Below are positions 17,221 to 23,748 of a DNA stretch of 40,812 bases, one piece after another. The position numbers and the translations under genes were made by a program. Under the pieces are notes generated by a model. It saw only the letters and a list, made by a program, of their open reading frames with translations. It ran no database searches and was not told where the DNA came from. The DNA is from a virus, in IMG/VR virus record IMGVR_UViG_3300031524_000030, positions 1-40,812 of that record; one strand, 5' to 3'. Within the stretch, counting starts at the first letter, position 1. Each line of letters begins with the position of its first letter.

Positions 17221-17248
17221 ATAGATCCTCTCTGGTGAGATTCTAGCA

Positions 17249-17422
17249 CTACTGCTTACCCTGCTCTCGTAACCATTCCCGCAGCTGCTCTTCGGACACC
17301 GGTGGAGTGTCCTGTCCAGGAGTCGACCGGTTCTTCTTCCTGCCACCCATACTAGGCGTACCCTTCTTGCGACCTTGTCCCTTGGGCTTCGGAGGGTCTG
17401 GTGGTTTTGGCTTGCCGCTCAT
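17249..17422 (-). CDS. small basic Pro/Lys/Gly-rich protein
   Basis: This encodes 57 residues. The start overlaps the previous stop as ATGA. The first 35 residues are Lys, Pro and Gly (MSGKPKPPDPPKPKGQG, RKKG), likely unstructured, and a short acidic helix closes the protein (SEEQLREWLREQGK). Such a charge pattern suits an RNA-, DNA- or protein-bridging role. Function unknown. Confidence 0.55.
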   Translation of the reverse strand: MSGKPKPPDPPKPKGQGRKKGTPSMGGRKKNRSTPGQDTPPVSEEQLREWLREQGKQ

Positions 17423-18132
17423 CCAGGGTAGTTCCTTCCCATCATGTCTTCGAACCTCTTCCTGGTGTTGTCCACTGCTTGCTGGAAGAGGGCCTTGTTC
17501 TCGTCGGATATGGGCGATGGTAAGTGCCATGTATAGAACTTGATTCCGCCCACGGAGGCGTTCCTGACAGACTGCCGGCCTACGTAGATCTTGTAGCTCT
17601 TGTCGGAGGGCTCGATCTCTACAACCTCTTCAGCTCCACCTTCGGCCGCCTGCCTGACCAGCTCCATGAAGTCGTCTGGATGAAGAGACCCGCAGAAGCT
17701 GCAGATCCTATCTCCATTGGGGCTATACTCCCAGGTATCCAATCCTTCCCTGTACTCCCATGGTCCGCGCTGCTCCATTCGACTACGACAGGTCATATGA
17801 GTGATCTCAGATGAACCGGTATCCTTCTTGGCGTGGCCTGCTTCTATGACGTCCTTGATGTCGATGGCGTCGCCGTCCGAGCCAATGAACATCTGTATTG
17901 GTTGAAGTGGCCCGCCGAAGGTGAACAGATTGAGGAAGATGTCCTTGCCGGCATAGATCGCCATCCTCTGTTCCTCGGTTGGCGACCACCTGGACAGGAC
18001 CGGTACTTCGACAGCAGCTCCTCTCAGTGTCCGAAGGGGGTTGTACTCCTTCTGATCCCTGGCGTAAACCACTTCCCGTTCCTCCTCGCCTGGGAGGACG
18101 GGCCCGTTCTTGGGGTTGATGTAGCTAAGCAT
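17419..18132 (-). CDS. conserved phage protein with CxxC-x3-H motif
   Basis: This encodes 237 residues with AGGAG before the start. The centre has ICSFCGSLHPDDFM (C144, C147, H151), plus C115 nearby, a probable zinc site. A strand-rich C-terminal part follows (DKSYKIYVGRQS, GGIKFYTWHLP) and a terminal helix. I recall similar architectures among phage structural-region proteins of unknown function. Its place in the late block suggests a virion or assembly role. Confidence 0.65.
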   Translation of the reverse strand: MLSYINPKNGPVLPGEEEREVVYARDQKEYNPLRTLRGAAVEVPVLSRWSPTEEQRMAIYAGKDIFLNLFTFGGPLQPIQMFIGSDGDAIDIKDVIEAGHAKKDTGSSEITHMTCRSRMEQRGPWEYREGLDTWEYSPNGDRICSFCGSLHPDDFMELVRQAAEGGAEEVVEIEPSDKSYKIYVGRQSVRNASVGGIKFYTWHLPSPISDENKALFQQAVDNTRKRFEDMMGRNYPG

Positions 18133-18140
18133 AGAGTCTC

Positions 18141-18878
18141 CTATGTGATCGTAGCCAAGTCAGCTTCAAGTGCGGCCATGTTGAATCCCGATGGCGCTTC
18201 GGTGTTGCTCCTTATGAACACCGGGGATAGAAGGGCATAGACTTCCTCGACATACTCTGTCCAGAAGCCGTTGGTCATGGAGAGAGGTTCTCCCCAGCTA
18301 ATAGCGGTGAGGCCAGACGAACCGTATGCGGGGACGAAGACTGCATGCCCACCCCAGGATCCAGGAACACTATCCGGCCCCGACACTGGATACCAGATGT
18401 TCTGGTTCTGGGCACTCAGAGGAAGGTTGATACCTATATAGACTCCGCCGAACAGGTTGATCGCCTGCCTGACCTCACCCAGGTTGGCTGGATTGACCGA
18501 AGCGTAGGCAGCGAGGTTGTGACCAGCAAAGCCGTTATGCAGCCAATCCCCAAGGACATCTAGCTCAACTCCACCGTTATCAGTGTTCGGGTCACCAGGT
18601 ACATATCCGCACCATTTCTCATAGATGGTCTCAATCTCAGAGTCAGGCACAGTGATCTCCGTGCCACTGGCATTCAAGGACCATATCTGGACGGCGTGTC
18701 CACAAGCCGCGATCGTACAATCACCCAACTGATCGTTTAGCATTTCCCCAAAGCTCGAGACCCCGTGGAACCAGCTACGGGACTTAGGAGCTGGAGGTAA
18801 TGCTTGCAAGTACTTGCCCAGCTTAAGAGTGCGGCTGTCCTTCTTGAACCCTTTTACTCCTAGCTTGCGATTCCTCAT
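18141..18878 (-). CDS. papain-like (C39/C1-type) cysteine peptidase, putative
   Basis: This encodes 245 residues; AGGAGG lies four bases before ATG. NDQLGDCTIAACGH places a candidate nucleophile C54 at the head of a helix. SWGGHAVFVPAYG gives the His (H178), and SGLTAISWGEP follows as the usual strand with Trp-Gly. This Gln/Asp-Cys, Gly-His, S-W-G order is that of papain-fold peptidases. No signal peptide is seen. In a late phage operon it could be a peptidoglycan cross-bridge endopeptidase working with the lysozyme, or a virion processing enzyme. Substrate unknown. Confidence 0.6.
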   Translation of the reverse strand: MRNRKLGVKGFKKDSRTLKLGKYLQALPPAPKSRSWFHGVSSFGEMLNDQLGDCTIAACGHAVQIWSLNASGTEITVPDSEIETIYEKWCGYVPGDPNTDNGGVELDVLGDWLHNGFAGHNLAAYASVNPANLGEVRQAINLFGGVYIGINLPLSAQNQNIWYPVSGPDSVPGSWGGHAVFVPAYGSSGLTAISWGEPLSMTNGFWTEYVEEVYALLSPVFIRSNTEAPSGFNMAALEADLATIT

Positions 18879-19065
18879 ATATCCTCCTGATCCAACGCCG
18901 GCAGAACTGCCGGGCTCTCAACCTTGACCCGAATGGTCCACCCCACCAGAAGACCCGGATGGGTTCATACATCAGTTTACCGTCATTCCTGACCAGCTGT
19001 TTATAAACCCCCCAGCCTACCCGGAACCAATACCGTATTGGAGCTACGTAATAGGGTCCGCGCAT
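18823..19065 (-). CDS. small basic aromatic-rich protein
   Basis: This encodes 80 residues with AGGAG seven bases before ATG. Its end overlaps the cysteine peptidase gene by 56 bases. It is rich in Arg, Trp and Tyr (YYVAPIRYWFRVGWGVYKQL; RLRARQFCRRWIRRIYEE), so it may bind membranes or nucleic acid at their surface. The frame fills the gap between lysozyme and peptidase, which favours real coding. Confidence 0.55.
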   Translation of the reverse strand: MRGPYYVAPIRYWFRVGWGVYKQLVRNDGKLMYEPIRVFWWGGPFGSRLRARQFCRRWIRRIYEESQARSKRVQEGQPHS

Positions 19066-19078
19066 AGGCTTACTCCTG

Positions 19079-19492
19079 TCAACAGGGCGTCATGAACAAT
19101 GCCAACTCTGCCGCCCTTCTCTTGGTCAAGGCAGGATCCACCACCCCTCCTGAGTAGTCCCACTTTGGCAGCTGATCTGGTATCTTACTGAATCCATGTG
19201 CGAGCATGACCTTCAGCCCAAAGACTCCGGCGTTGTAACCGAAGCTGCACAAGGCGTCGAACTGGTTCTGGTTGCACTGAGGCATCAGGGACGTAACCTC
19301 CTTCTCCACCGGCTGAAGATCCTCAAGGAGCAAGGCGTTGGCCTGTATCTGGTTGATCCCATTGGGGTAGCTCTGTCCGGGCAGTAGATCATGGCCGTAC
19401 CCGATCGCCTGATGGCCGGCGTCCCCATAGACAGTCGGCCGAAACCCCTCCTGCCCTTTGATGAAGACTATCCCTGGACCAGAGACATACAT
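19079..19492 (-). CDS. GH24-type lysozyme (endolysin), catalytic Thr replaced by Ala
   Basis: This encodes 137 residues from ATG at 19492; AGAG lies upstream, and the family normally begins with a short G-x-x-F-I-K helix as here. An in-frame ATG at 19540 would add 16 basic residues but has no SD. The motif FIKGQEGFRPTVYGDAGHQ, then AIGYGH, gives Glu15 and Asp24 of the T4-type triad. The third position, usually Thr (TIGYGH), is Ala29. The C-terminal half keeps the NQFDALCSFGYNAG helix of phage muramidases. It cleaves the peptidoglycan glycan chain. It is the first gene of the late block. Confidence 0.8.
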   Translation of the reverse strand: MYVSGPGIVFIKGQEGFRPTVYGDAGHQAIGYGHDLLPGQSYPNGINQIQANALLLEDLQPVEKEVTSLMPQCNQNQFDALCSFGYNAGVFGLKVMLAHGFSKIPDQLPKWDYSGGVVDPALTKRRAAELALFMTPC

Positions 19493-19613
19493 GAGTAGAA
19501 CTCTACACGAATCCCGCGCGCGTAGGGGAATCACTTTCATATGTATAGCCGGGAGACTTCTACATATATGTACCCCAAGACCACTGGGGCTTCGTTACCA
19601 CCTTTGATGGTCA

Positions 19614-19651
19614 ACAGAGAGACCACATACAGAGAACACTCCATACAGAGA
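19614..19651 (+). repeat. three ACAGAGA repeats at about 15-bp spacing
   Basis: ACAGAGA occurs at 19614, 19629 and 19645; the last two copies extend to ATACAGAGAA. The regular 15-16 bp spacing, about 1.5 helical turns, suggests tandem binding sites for a regulator. Confidence 0.45.
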
Positions 19652-19666
19652 AGACACTAGGTTAGT

Positions 19667-19727
19667 TGTGTAGGAGGTACTGGTGGGGAGTCTCATTTCG
19701 AGCCCACCCCCAGTTAACTCCTACACA
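19667..19727. other. large imperfect hairpin (10-bp perfect outer stem)
   Basis: TGTGTAGGAG (19667-19676) pairs perfectly with CTCCTACACA (19718-19727). Inside, ACTGGTGGG can pair with CCCACC...CAGT, leaving an apical loop near TCTCATTTCGAG. It is not a tRNA: no D- or anticodon arm fits. It could work as a structured 5' leader, a terminator for antisense transcripts or an operator. Confidence 0.5.
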
Positions 19728-19777
19728 CCGTAGCACTTAAGTCCTGACCGAGAGGCAGGCAGTGCAAGGAGGACATC

Positions 19778-20164
19778 ATGTCCAACACAACCGTTTCAGG
19801 CCTCGAGGTGTTCGAGGCTTCCTTGGCAACCTTCAACAGGTTGTCAGTGTCGTTGGATCTCATCCTTGACTGTGATTCCACAGTTGAGGATGTGCGGTCG
19901 GGCTTGGAGACAACGGTCTCCGAGCTGATGGATCGCATCGAGACTGGCGACTACCAGTTCGTGCAGGCGCAAGCAGAGATCAAGTCTCTGCTTGCAATGC
20001 CTGTGGTGGGCACGAGCGTAGCGTTCGTGCCCTACAAGCAGAGCGGCTACAGCGGCTCTGTGATCTTCGGCTCGAAGAGAGTCGAGATCGTGACGTCTGT
20101 GGAAGACGTCCGCCGTGCAGTTGTACATGCACGCAACGCAATGCTCACAGCCTTCGGGCTGTGA
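19778..20164 (+). CDS. hypothetical early protein
   Basis: This encodes 128 residues and starts after AAGGAGG, the strongest SD in the early block. The N-terminal 70 residues are helical and acidic (SLDLILDCDSTVEDVRSGLETTVSELMDRI). The rest looks alpha/beta (VGTSVAFVPYKQSGYSGSVIFGSKRVEIV). It has no membrane segment. As the first gene of the plus-strand block it may be strongly expressed early. No family recognised. Confidence 0.7.
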   Translation: MSNTTVSGLEVFEASLATFNRLSVSLDLILDCDSTVEDVRSGLETTVSELMDRIETGDYQFVQAQAEIKSLLAMPVVGTSVAFVPYKQSGYSGSVIFGSKRVEIVTSVEDVRRAVVHARNAMLTAFGL

Positions 20165-20176
20165 GTGCAGGGCGAA

Positions 20177-20222
20177 ACATGGACTGTCGTGAGACAGACC
20201 ATGTAGTGGCGTTACGCGCCAC
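20177..20222 (+). other. two adjacent intergenic hairpins
   Basis: The first hairpin (20177-20204) pairs ACATGG with CCATGT and CTGTC with GACAG around a GTGA tetraloop. The second (20206-20222) pairs GTGGCG with CGCCAC. Neither is followed by a T run, so RNA stability or processing is as likely as termination. Confidence 0.5.
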
Positions 20223-20294
20223 CTGATGAGCCCATCAGCAATGTAGTAAGAGCGCCAGCTCTACCTGGCAGTAACTGCACAAAGGAGAACTATC

Positions 20295-20426
20295 ATGAAG
20301 AACTTCATCAGCTCAGCACGTCCGTATGCCGTACTCACAGTGATCTTCATCGCAGCAATCGTGTTCGTCGCCATGTTGGCCGTATCCATGGAGCATGCCT
20401 CCGGATTCGTCACCATCTTTGGATAG
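20295..20426 (+). CDS. tiny membrane protein
   Basis: This encodes 43 residues with AAGGAG before the start. One transmembrane helix covers about residues 11-31 (YAVLTVIFIAAIVFVAMLAV), after a short basic/polar N-terminus. It belongs to a run of very small early genes with the same leader sequence. Role unknown; small phage membrane proteins often act on host membrane proteins or exclude other phages. Confidence 0.6.
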   Translation: MKNFISSARPYAVLTVIFIAAIVFVAMLAVSMEHASGFVTIFG

Positions 20427-20465
20427 GCGTATACCCCGTACCGGCTATCCATCCTTGGATAGGTC

Positions 20466-20503
20466 AGTTCAACCACAACGTAGTTCAACCGCAATGGAGG
20501 AGA
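20466..20503 (+). repeat. duplicated leader, copy 1
   Basis: A stretch of nearly 40 bases with two TTCAACC units, ending in a GGAG SD, recurs with few differences at 21464-21501. It is part of a leader shared in shorter form by most genes between 20281 and 23748. Confidence 0.5.
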
Positions 20504-20508
20504 ACATC

Positions 20509-20766
20509 ATGTTTAAGGACATCCGCAACATCATGAAGTATGGAACAACGAAGCAGAAGCTTATCGTGGCAGCGTCAGTGACCAGCGATGTATTGGTGGT
20601 TGGCGGCTTGGTAGTACTGTGCACAGGAGTAGCAACCAAGGCAGCCATCGTTGCAGGCGTCACTGGTGGAGTACTGATGGTCGGCGCATTAGCCGCCGGC
20701 GTGCACGAAGTAGACAGACTCAAAGGCATGGGCATCAATGCCAAAGCAACCGCCTGGTACAACTAA
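20509..20766 (+). CDS. small two-helix membrane protein
   Basis: This encodes 85 residues; the start at 20509 lies eight bases after GGAGG. Two hydrophobic Gly/Val/Ala-rich segments (about residues 20-42 and 46-64: VVGGLVVLCTGVA; IVAGVTGGVLMVGALAAGV) form a likely membrane hairpin with a basic N-terminus. The layout is holin-like in shape, but it lies in the early block far from the lysozyme, so that function is doubtful. Confidence 0.6.
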   Translation: MFKDIRNIMKYGTTKQKLIVAASVTSDVLVVGGLVVLCTGVATKAAIVAGVTGGVLMVGALAAGVHEVDRLKGMGINAKATAWYN

Positions 20767-20790
20767 CTCCGACCTGTAGTAAGGGTCGTA

Positions 20791-20813
20791 ATACCCTCCA
20801 TCGTGGAGGGTAT
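20791..20813 (+). terminator. 10-bp perfect hairpin, terminator-like without T run
   Basis: ATACCCTCCA pairs perfectly with TGGAGGGTAT around a 3-nt loop, then a second short hairpin follows (ACGGG/CCCGT). It lies between two small genes. The missing T run leaves its role open. Confidence 0.45.
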
Positions 20814-20893
20814 AGGACGGGTATGCCCGTTCCTGATGACGGCTATATGGCCGGGAGTACAACCACTAACCTCGTATCACAAGGAGAATCACC

Positions 20894-21220
20894 ATGGCTA
20901 CAACAATCAATGCAACTGTCGATGCAACAACAGTGTCAGAACCCATTCCCGCTTCAGAGCGCTTCGCAGCCACAATGTCTTCACTGTGGGGCAACGTCAT
21001 CTGCAAGGGTGCCACCAAGGCTGTCAAGGCAGTTGACTCCGGTCTCGGTGTCGTGCTGGACGCGTACGTAGGCGTCCTGCAGGCGAATGACAACATCGCC
21101 ATTGCCTCGTCGCTCTCGACGCTCAATCGTGTGCTTGCATACGACGCAATCAACAAGAAGTATGGCGTGGCTGCGAAGTCAGCCAAGGCGGCTGTAACCA
21201 CAGTGTTGTCAGGCCAGTAA
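20894..21220 (+). CDS. hypothetical Ala-rich helical early protein
   Basis: This encodes 108 residues with the standard CACAAGGAGAATCACC leader. It is Ala/Val-rich and helical, with a moderately hydrophobic centre (AVDSGLGVVLDAYVGVLQ) but no clear membrane segment. No family recognised. Its stop codon overlaps the next tiny frame. Confidence 0.65.
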   Translation: MATTINATVDATTVSEPIPASERFAATMSSLWGNVICKGATKAVKAVDSGLGVVLDAYVGVLQANDNIAIASSLSTLNRVLAYDAINKKYGVAAKSAKAAVTTVLSGQ

Positions 21221-21291
21221 TGGCCTCGTACGTGGTAATCATCGTTGCCATCGTTCGCTACTTGGTCACTGGGAAACCAGTGATCAAGTAA
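21220..21291 (+). CDS. possible 23-residue hydrophobic peptide
   Basis: A TAATG overlap with the upstream stop opens a frame for MASYVVIIVAIVRY and nine further residues. It is hydrophobic enough to span a membrane. A hairpin with a GAAA tetraloop (CACTGG/CCAGTG, near 21266-21283) lies within its 3' end. Coupling supports expression, but the length is near chance, so this is tentative. Confidence 0.35.
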   Translation: MASYVVIIVAIVRYLVTGKPVIK

Positions 21292-21320
21292 CAACCACAA
21301 ACCACAAAGGAGATAACACA

Positions 21321-21461
21321 ATGTTGGGTAACATCTGGGGTTGGATCATTAGTCTCAGTACGTTCGAAACGATCGAATTGGTCGTTGGAACAGTAATGGG
21401 AGTGCTCACACTCTATTACTGGATCGCGGGGTTGCTCATTGGCGTAGCGCCCCGTAGCTAG
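21321..21461 (+). CDS. tiny membrane protein
   Basis: This encodes 46 residues with AAGGAG ten bases upstream in the shared leader. Two weak hydrophobic segments (LGNIWGWIISL; IELVVGTVMGVLTLYYWIAGLLIGV) suggest a membrane hairpin or one long helix. No family recognised. Confidence 0.55.
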   Translation: MLGNIWGWIISLSTFETIELVVGTVMGVLTLYYWIAGLLIGVAPRS

Positions 21462-21463
21462 TA

Positions 21464-21501
21464 GTTTAACCACAATGTAGTTCAACCACCACCACAAGGA
21501 G
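21464..21501 (+). repeat. duplicated leader, copy 2
   Basis: Near copy of 20466-20503, ending in AAGGAGAA just ahead of the next small gene. The duplication suggests that genes and leaders have multiplied or been exchanged as cassettes. Confidence 0.5.
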
Positions 21502-21508
21502 AATCACA

Positions 21509-21715
21509 ATGATGCAGTTACTCGTAGTACTTGCAGTAATGGTATTGATCGTCGTAATCATTGGGACGCCTGTCAAGGCATTCCTCAAAGCACAGCGCCA
21601 GATAGCGCTTGTCAATGAAGTGGAAGCTGCTGAGGCAAAGCGTGCTGAGTTGTACAACCAAGCAATCGCTCAGTCAGACCGGTATGAGGATACCTATACC
21701 AGCATGCTGAGCTAA
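21509..21715 (+). CDS. membrane-anchored coiled-coil protein
   Basis: This encodes 68 residues. The N-terminal 20 residues are one transmembrane helix (MMQLLVVLAVMVLIVVIIG). The rest is a charged helix on the cytoplasmic side (LKAQRQIALVNEVEAAEAKRAELYNQ). Either of two adjacent ATGs could start it. The layout resembles small phage spanin- or Rz-like inner membrane proteins, but no partner is visible. Confidence 0.6.
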   Translation: MMQLLVVLAVMVLIVVIIGTPVKAFLKAQRQIALVNEVEAAEAKRAELYNQAIAQSDRYEDTYTSMLS

Positions 21716-21728
21716 CTAACTTGGTCAG

Positions 21729-21757
21729 CCTGCAGGCGTCTATACGCAGCTTGCAGG
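21729..21757 (+). other. intergenic hairpin
   Basis: CCTGCA (21729-21734) pairs with TGCAGG (21752-21757), with an inner GCG/CGC. It fills the gap between two small genes and has no T run. Confidence 0.4.
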
Positions 21758-21799
21758 GTGCTCATTAGTAACTGAGTATCAATCACAAGGAGATAGATC

Positions 21800-22114
21800 A
21801 TGAACGCATTTGGATGTGGAGTATTCCAGGTAGCTCGCAGCATCAAGTATGGTGTGAAGCGCACCGTACGTCATGCTGTTGCTGCTCATCAGCAACGTCA
21901 GTTCAACAGCGTTAAACCGCCAATGGAGTCAATCGCTCTTATCGGCGCGATGTACAAACGTGAACTGGATGCTATCCAGCATCCCAGTGTTACAACTACC
22001 GGTGTTCCGTATGATGCCAGCAATCTGTATCGTACGAAGCACCTTATTGAGCGTCATGGCATGAACTACGATCAGGCCCTTAGCACGCTTAAGGTCCTTG
22101 GCTATATCAAGTAA
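21800..22114 (+). CDS. hypothetical basic early protein
   Basis: This encodes 104 residues with CAAGGAGATAGATC before the start. The N-terminal 40 residues are basic (RSIKYGVKRTVRHAVAAHQQRQ). The C-terminal part (NLYRTKHLIERHGMNYDQALSTLKVLGYI) reads like a small helical DNA-binding fold, though no defined motif can be named. Confidence 0.6.
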   Translation: MNAFGCGVFQVARSIKYGVKRTVRHAVAAHQQRQFNSVKPPMESIALIGAMYKRELDAIQHPSVTTTGVPYDASNLYRTKHLIERHGMNYDQALSTLKVLGYIK

Positions 22115-22133
22115 CTCATGAACTAGCTCCCTA

Positions 22134-22174
22134 GGCATAGGGCGGCTGCCTGCACAGAGGCAGCCTGCTATGCC
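22134..22174 (+). other. two-step perfect intergenic hairpin
   Basis: GGCATAG pairs with CTATGCC and, inside it, GCTGCCT with AGGCAGC around the loop GCACAG. The same loop GCACAG caps the hairpin at 23656-23679, so the two may be recognised alike. Confidence 0.5.
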
Positions 22175-22208
22175 CAGCTCAACTGGAGCATATACAAGGA
22201 GAATCACA

Positions 22209-22283
22209 ATGGATATCAGACAATCAATAGCTAACGCTACATCAACCAAGTACCACAAGGAGAACCACAATGAAGTTCAGTGA
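22209..22283 (+). CDS. possible 24-residue leader peptide
   Basis: ATG at 22209 has the full shared leader, and the frame runs 24 codons, passing through the SD and start of the next gene and ending 13 bases into it. The peptide is polar. It may be a coupled leader, or the remnant of a deleted gene whose start signal survives. Confidence 0.35.
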   Translation: MDIRQSIANATSTKYHKENHNEVQ

Positions 22284-22611
22284 AAGCATCATGGGAGTAG
22301 TCAATACGGTAGCCGGCGATCTTGAGAAGGCTATCAATGAAGAAGAGACCACAGGGACAGTTAGTGTCACAAGTCTCTTCAACCTGCAGAAGGGCTCCAG
22401 GCTGTTGGATGAGGCAGTTACCGCAATCCAAGAGCGCTATGACTCTAATCCGCAGGTACGTCTGAACTGCACAGTCAAGCAGGTCATCGATCTGATCAGG
22501 GAGATCTTCGTGGTCAAGGAAGCGGTAGATGAGGCATTCGAGCAATCGGCCGCGTCCACCCTTCACCTCGAAGAGCTCATCAAGCTGATGGATACAAGGA
22601 GCGAACTGTGA
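22270..22611 (+). CDS. hypothetical helical acidic protein
   Basis: This encodes 113 residues with CACAAGGAGAACCACA upstream. It is nearly all helix and acidic (LEKAINEEETTG; VKQVIDLIREIFVVKEAVDEAFEQ). Its start lies inside the end of the preceding tiny frame, and its end overlaps the next gene as GTGA. No family recognised. Confidence 0.65.
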   Translation: MKFSESIMGVVNTVAGDLEKAINEEETTGTVSVTSLFNLQKGSRLLDEAVTAIQERYDSNPQVRLNCTVKQVIDLIREIFVVKEAVDEAFEQSAASTLHLEELIKLMDTRSEL

Positions 22612-23009
22612 ATACAACGCAATTGCAGTATGTCAAGCAGGCATTGAAGTTGGCATTGGATTATGTCCGACTGCCCAAGTCTGAGCCTGCTGGCAGTAAC
22701 CAGCTGAATCTGCATACGAACCATGAGAAGCATCTTGAACGGCAGATACAGAATGCCCAGTCGTTGGTAGGCAATGAGCTTGCTCCTGTCTACCACGACC
22801 AGAACGTATTGCCCTTTGTTCTAGGGGCAACCTACCTGTTCATCGTCAATCACGAGCCCAAGTTCGTGTTGGATGATTGGGCAGCCGCTGATACCACGTA
22901 CAACTACATGCGCAGGCATAAGGCTGATCTGTTCATTGCAGATCTGCGCGTTAAGCCCGTCATCCATAATCCATTGGACGACGACGATGTTGAAGCAGCA
23001 ATCCTGTAA
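22608..23009 (+). CDS. hypothetical early protein
   Basis: This encodes 133 residues from a GTG that overlaps the upstream stop, with AAGGAG before it. It is mostly helical with a hydrophobic centre (NVLPFVLGATYLFIVNHEPKFVL) and an acidic C-terminus (NPLDDDDVEAAIL). It is probably translated in concert with the upstream gene. Function unknown. Confidence 0.65.
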   Translation: MNTTQLQYVKQALKLALDYVRLPKSEPAGSNQLNLHTNHEKHLERQIQNAQSLVGNELAPVYHDQNVLPFVLGATYLFIVNHEPKFVLDDWAAADTTYNYMRRHKADLFIADLRVKPVIHNPLDDDDVEAAIL

Positions 23010-23034
23010 CACCAACTACCACAAGGAGAATGCA

Positions 23035-23649
23035 ATGACGAACGTAATCATGTTCGCTGAGGGAGTGTGTGTATCTAGCACATTCAGTGCCAACGCTGGT
23101 GAATACCAGGTTTCGTTGGTGTGCGGTAGCCACGTCAAGACGTTCTCAGCCAAGCAGGTTAATACCAGCAGGCTGCAGATGGAGTTGACTGCTGTGATCA
23201 CCGGATTCAGCAAGCTGAAGGAAGCTTGCAACGTCACCGCTTGCGTAGAGAGCTGGTACGTCAAGAACGCAGTGAATGACAAGGACGGCTGGCTGAAGGG
23301 CTGTATTGCCAGGGGCTGGAAGACAGCCCGTGGCGAAGACCTTCAGCACAAGGAACTCTGGGTGGCATTGGTTGATGCAATGAAAGGGCATACGGTTACG
23401 TGGGTCTGGACATTGTATGAACTGAGGGGAATACCCACTATTCCCACACTCAGGAAGCCGATCGGTGGAGTAATGAAGCCTGTGAAGACGCAGGCTGCAC
23501 TCACACTCGATCAGGCATTGGGCATGCTCAATGCAATGACTGAGGATGATAAGAAGCAGGTCCTCAAGATCATGCGCAAGAAGCCCGTTAAGGCTGTGGC
23601 ATCTGATGTAGTACGCGGTGGCGCGGCTGCAGAAGAGCACACAGCGTAG
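23035..23649 (+). CDS. RNase H-like domain protein with altered active site
   Basis: This encodes 204 residues; the start follows CACAAGGAGAATGCA. Residues 1-128 follow the RNase HI plan: strand one MFAEGVCVSS, helix RLQMELTAVITGFSKL (E50, the family's conserved Glu), strand four NVTACVESWYVKNAV (normally TDS-x-YV), then GWKTARG, LQHKELWVALVDAM and HTVTWVW. The usual Asp at strand one is Glu9, and the TDS Asp is Glu72. The final GH...D segment is missing. So the fold is likely, but normal two-metal cleavage is doubtful. The last 70 residues are a separate basic tail (KKQVLKIMRKKPVKAV). It lies 100 bases before the polymerase-like gene. Confidence 0.55.
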   Translation: MTNVIMFAEGVCVSSTFSANAGEYQVSLVCGSHVKTFSAKQVNTSRLQMELTAVITGFSKLKEACNVTACVESWYVKNAVNDKDGWLKGCIARGWKTARGEDLQHKELWVALVDAMKGHTVTWVWTLYELRGIPTIPTLRKPIGGVMKPVKTQAALTLDQALGMLNAMTEDDKKQVLKIMRKKPVKAVASDVVRGGAAAEEHTA

Positions 23650-23655
23650 GCAGAG

Positions 23656-23679
23656 AGGCGGCTTGCACAGAAGCCGCCT
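23656..23679 (+). other. 9-bp perfect hairpin between the RNase H-like and polymerase-like genes
   Basis: AGGCGGCTT pairs with AAGCCGCCT around loop GCACAG, with CAG/CTG pairing outside. No T run follows; it may moderate read-through or protect mRNA ends. Confidence 0.5.
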
Positions 23680-23748
23680 ACTGTGCTTATGGGCACAACA
23701 CTGAGTTACTCAGTGTACACGCAGTATCAACCGCAATGGAGGAAGTAT

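Larger units (their letters stand above)
19493..19777. promoter_or_regulatory. divergent control region between late and early blocks
   Basis: This 285-base gap separates the minus-strand late genes from the plus-strand early genes. It holds TACATATATGTA and TATACAT near the late side, an iterated ACAGAGA repeat, and a large hairpin close to the early side. Promoters for both directions must lie here, but I cannot name a clear -35/-10 pair. The plus-strand gene starts after AAGGAGG. Confidence 0.5.

Noticed and set aside
19661-19730. tRNA gene
   Set aside because: The outer stem is 10 bp rather than 7, there is no D arm or anticodon arm, and the T loop pattern does not fit.
20509-20766. Holin
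   Set aside because: Two hydrophobic helices fit, but the gene is in the early plus-strand block, away from the lysozyme and with a different orientation, so a holin call is not supported.
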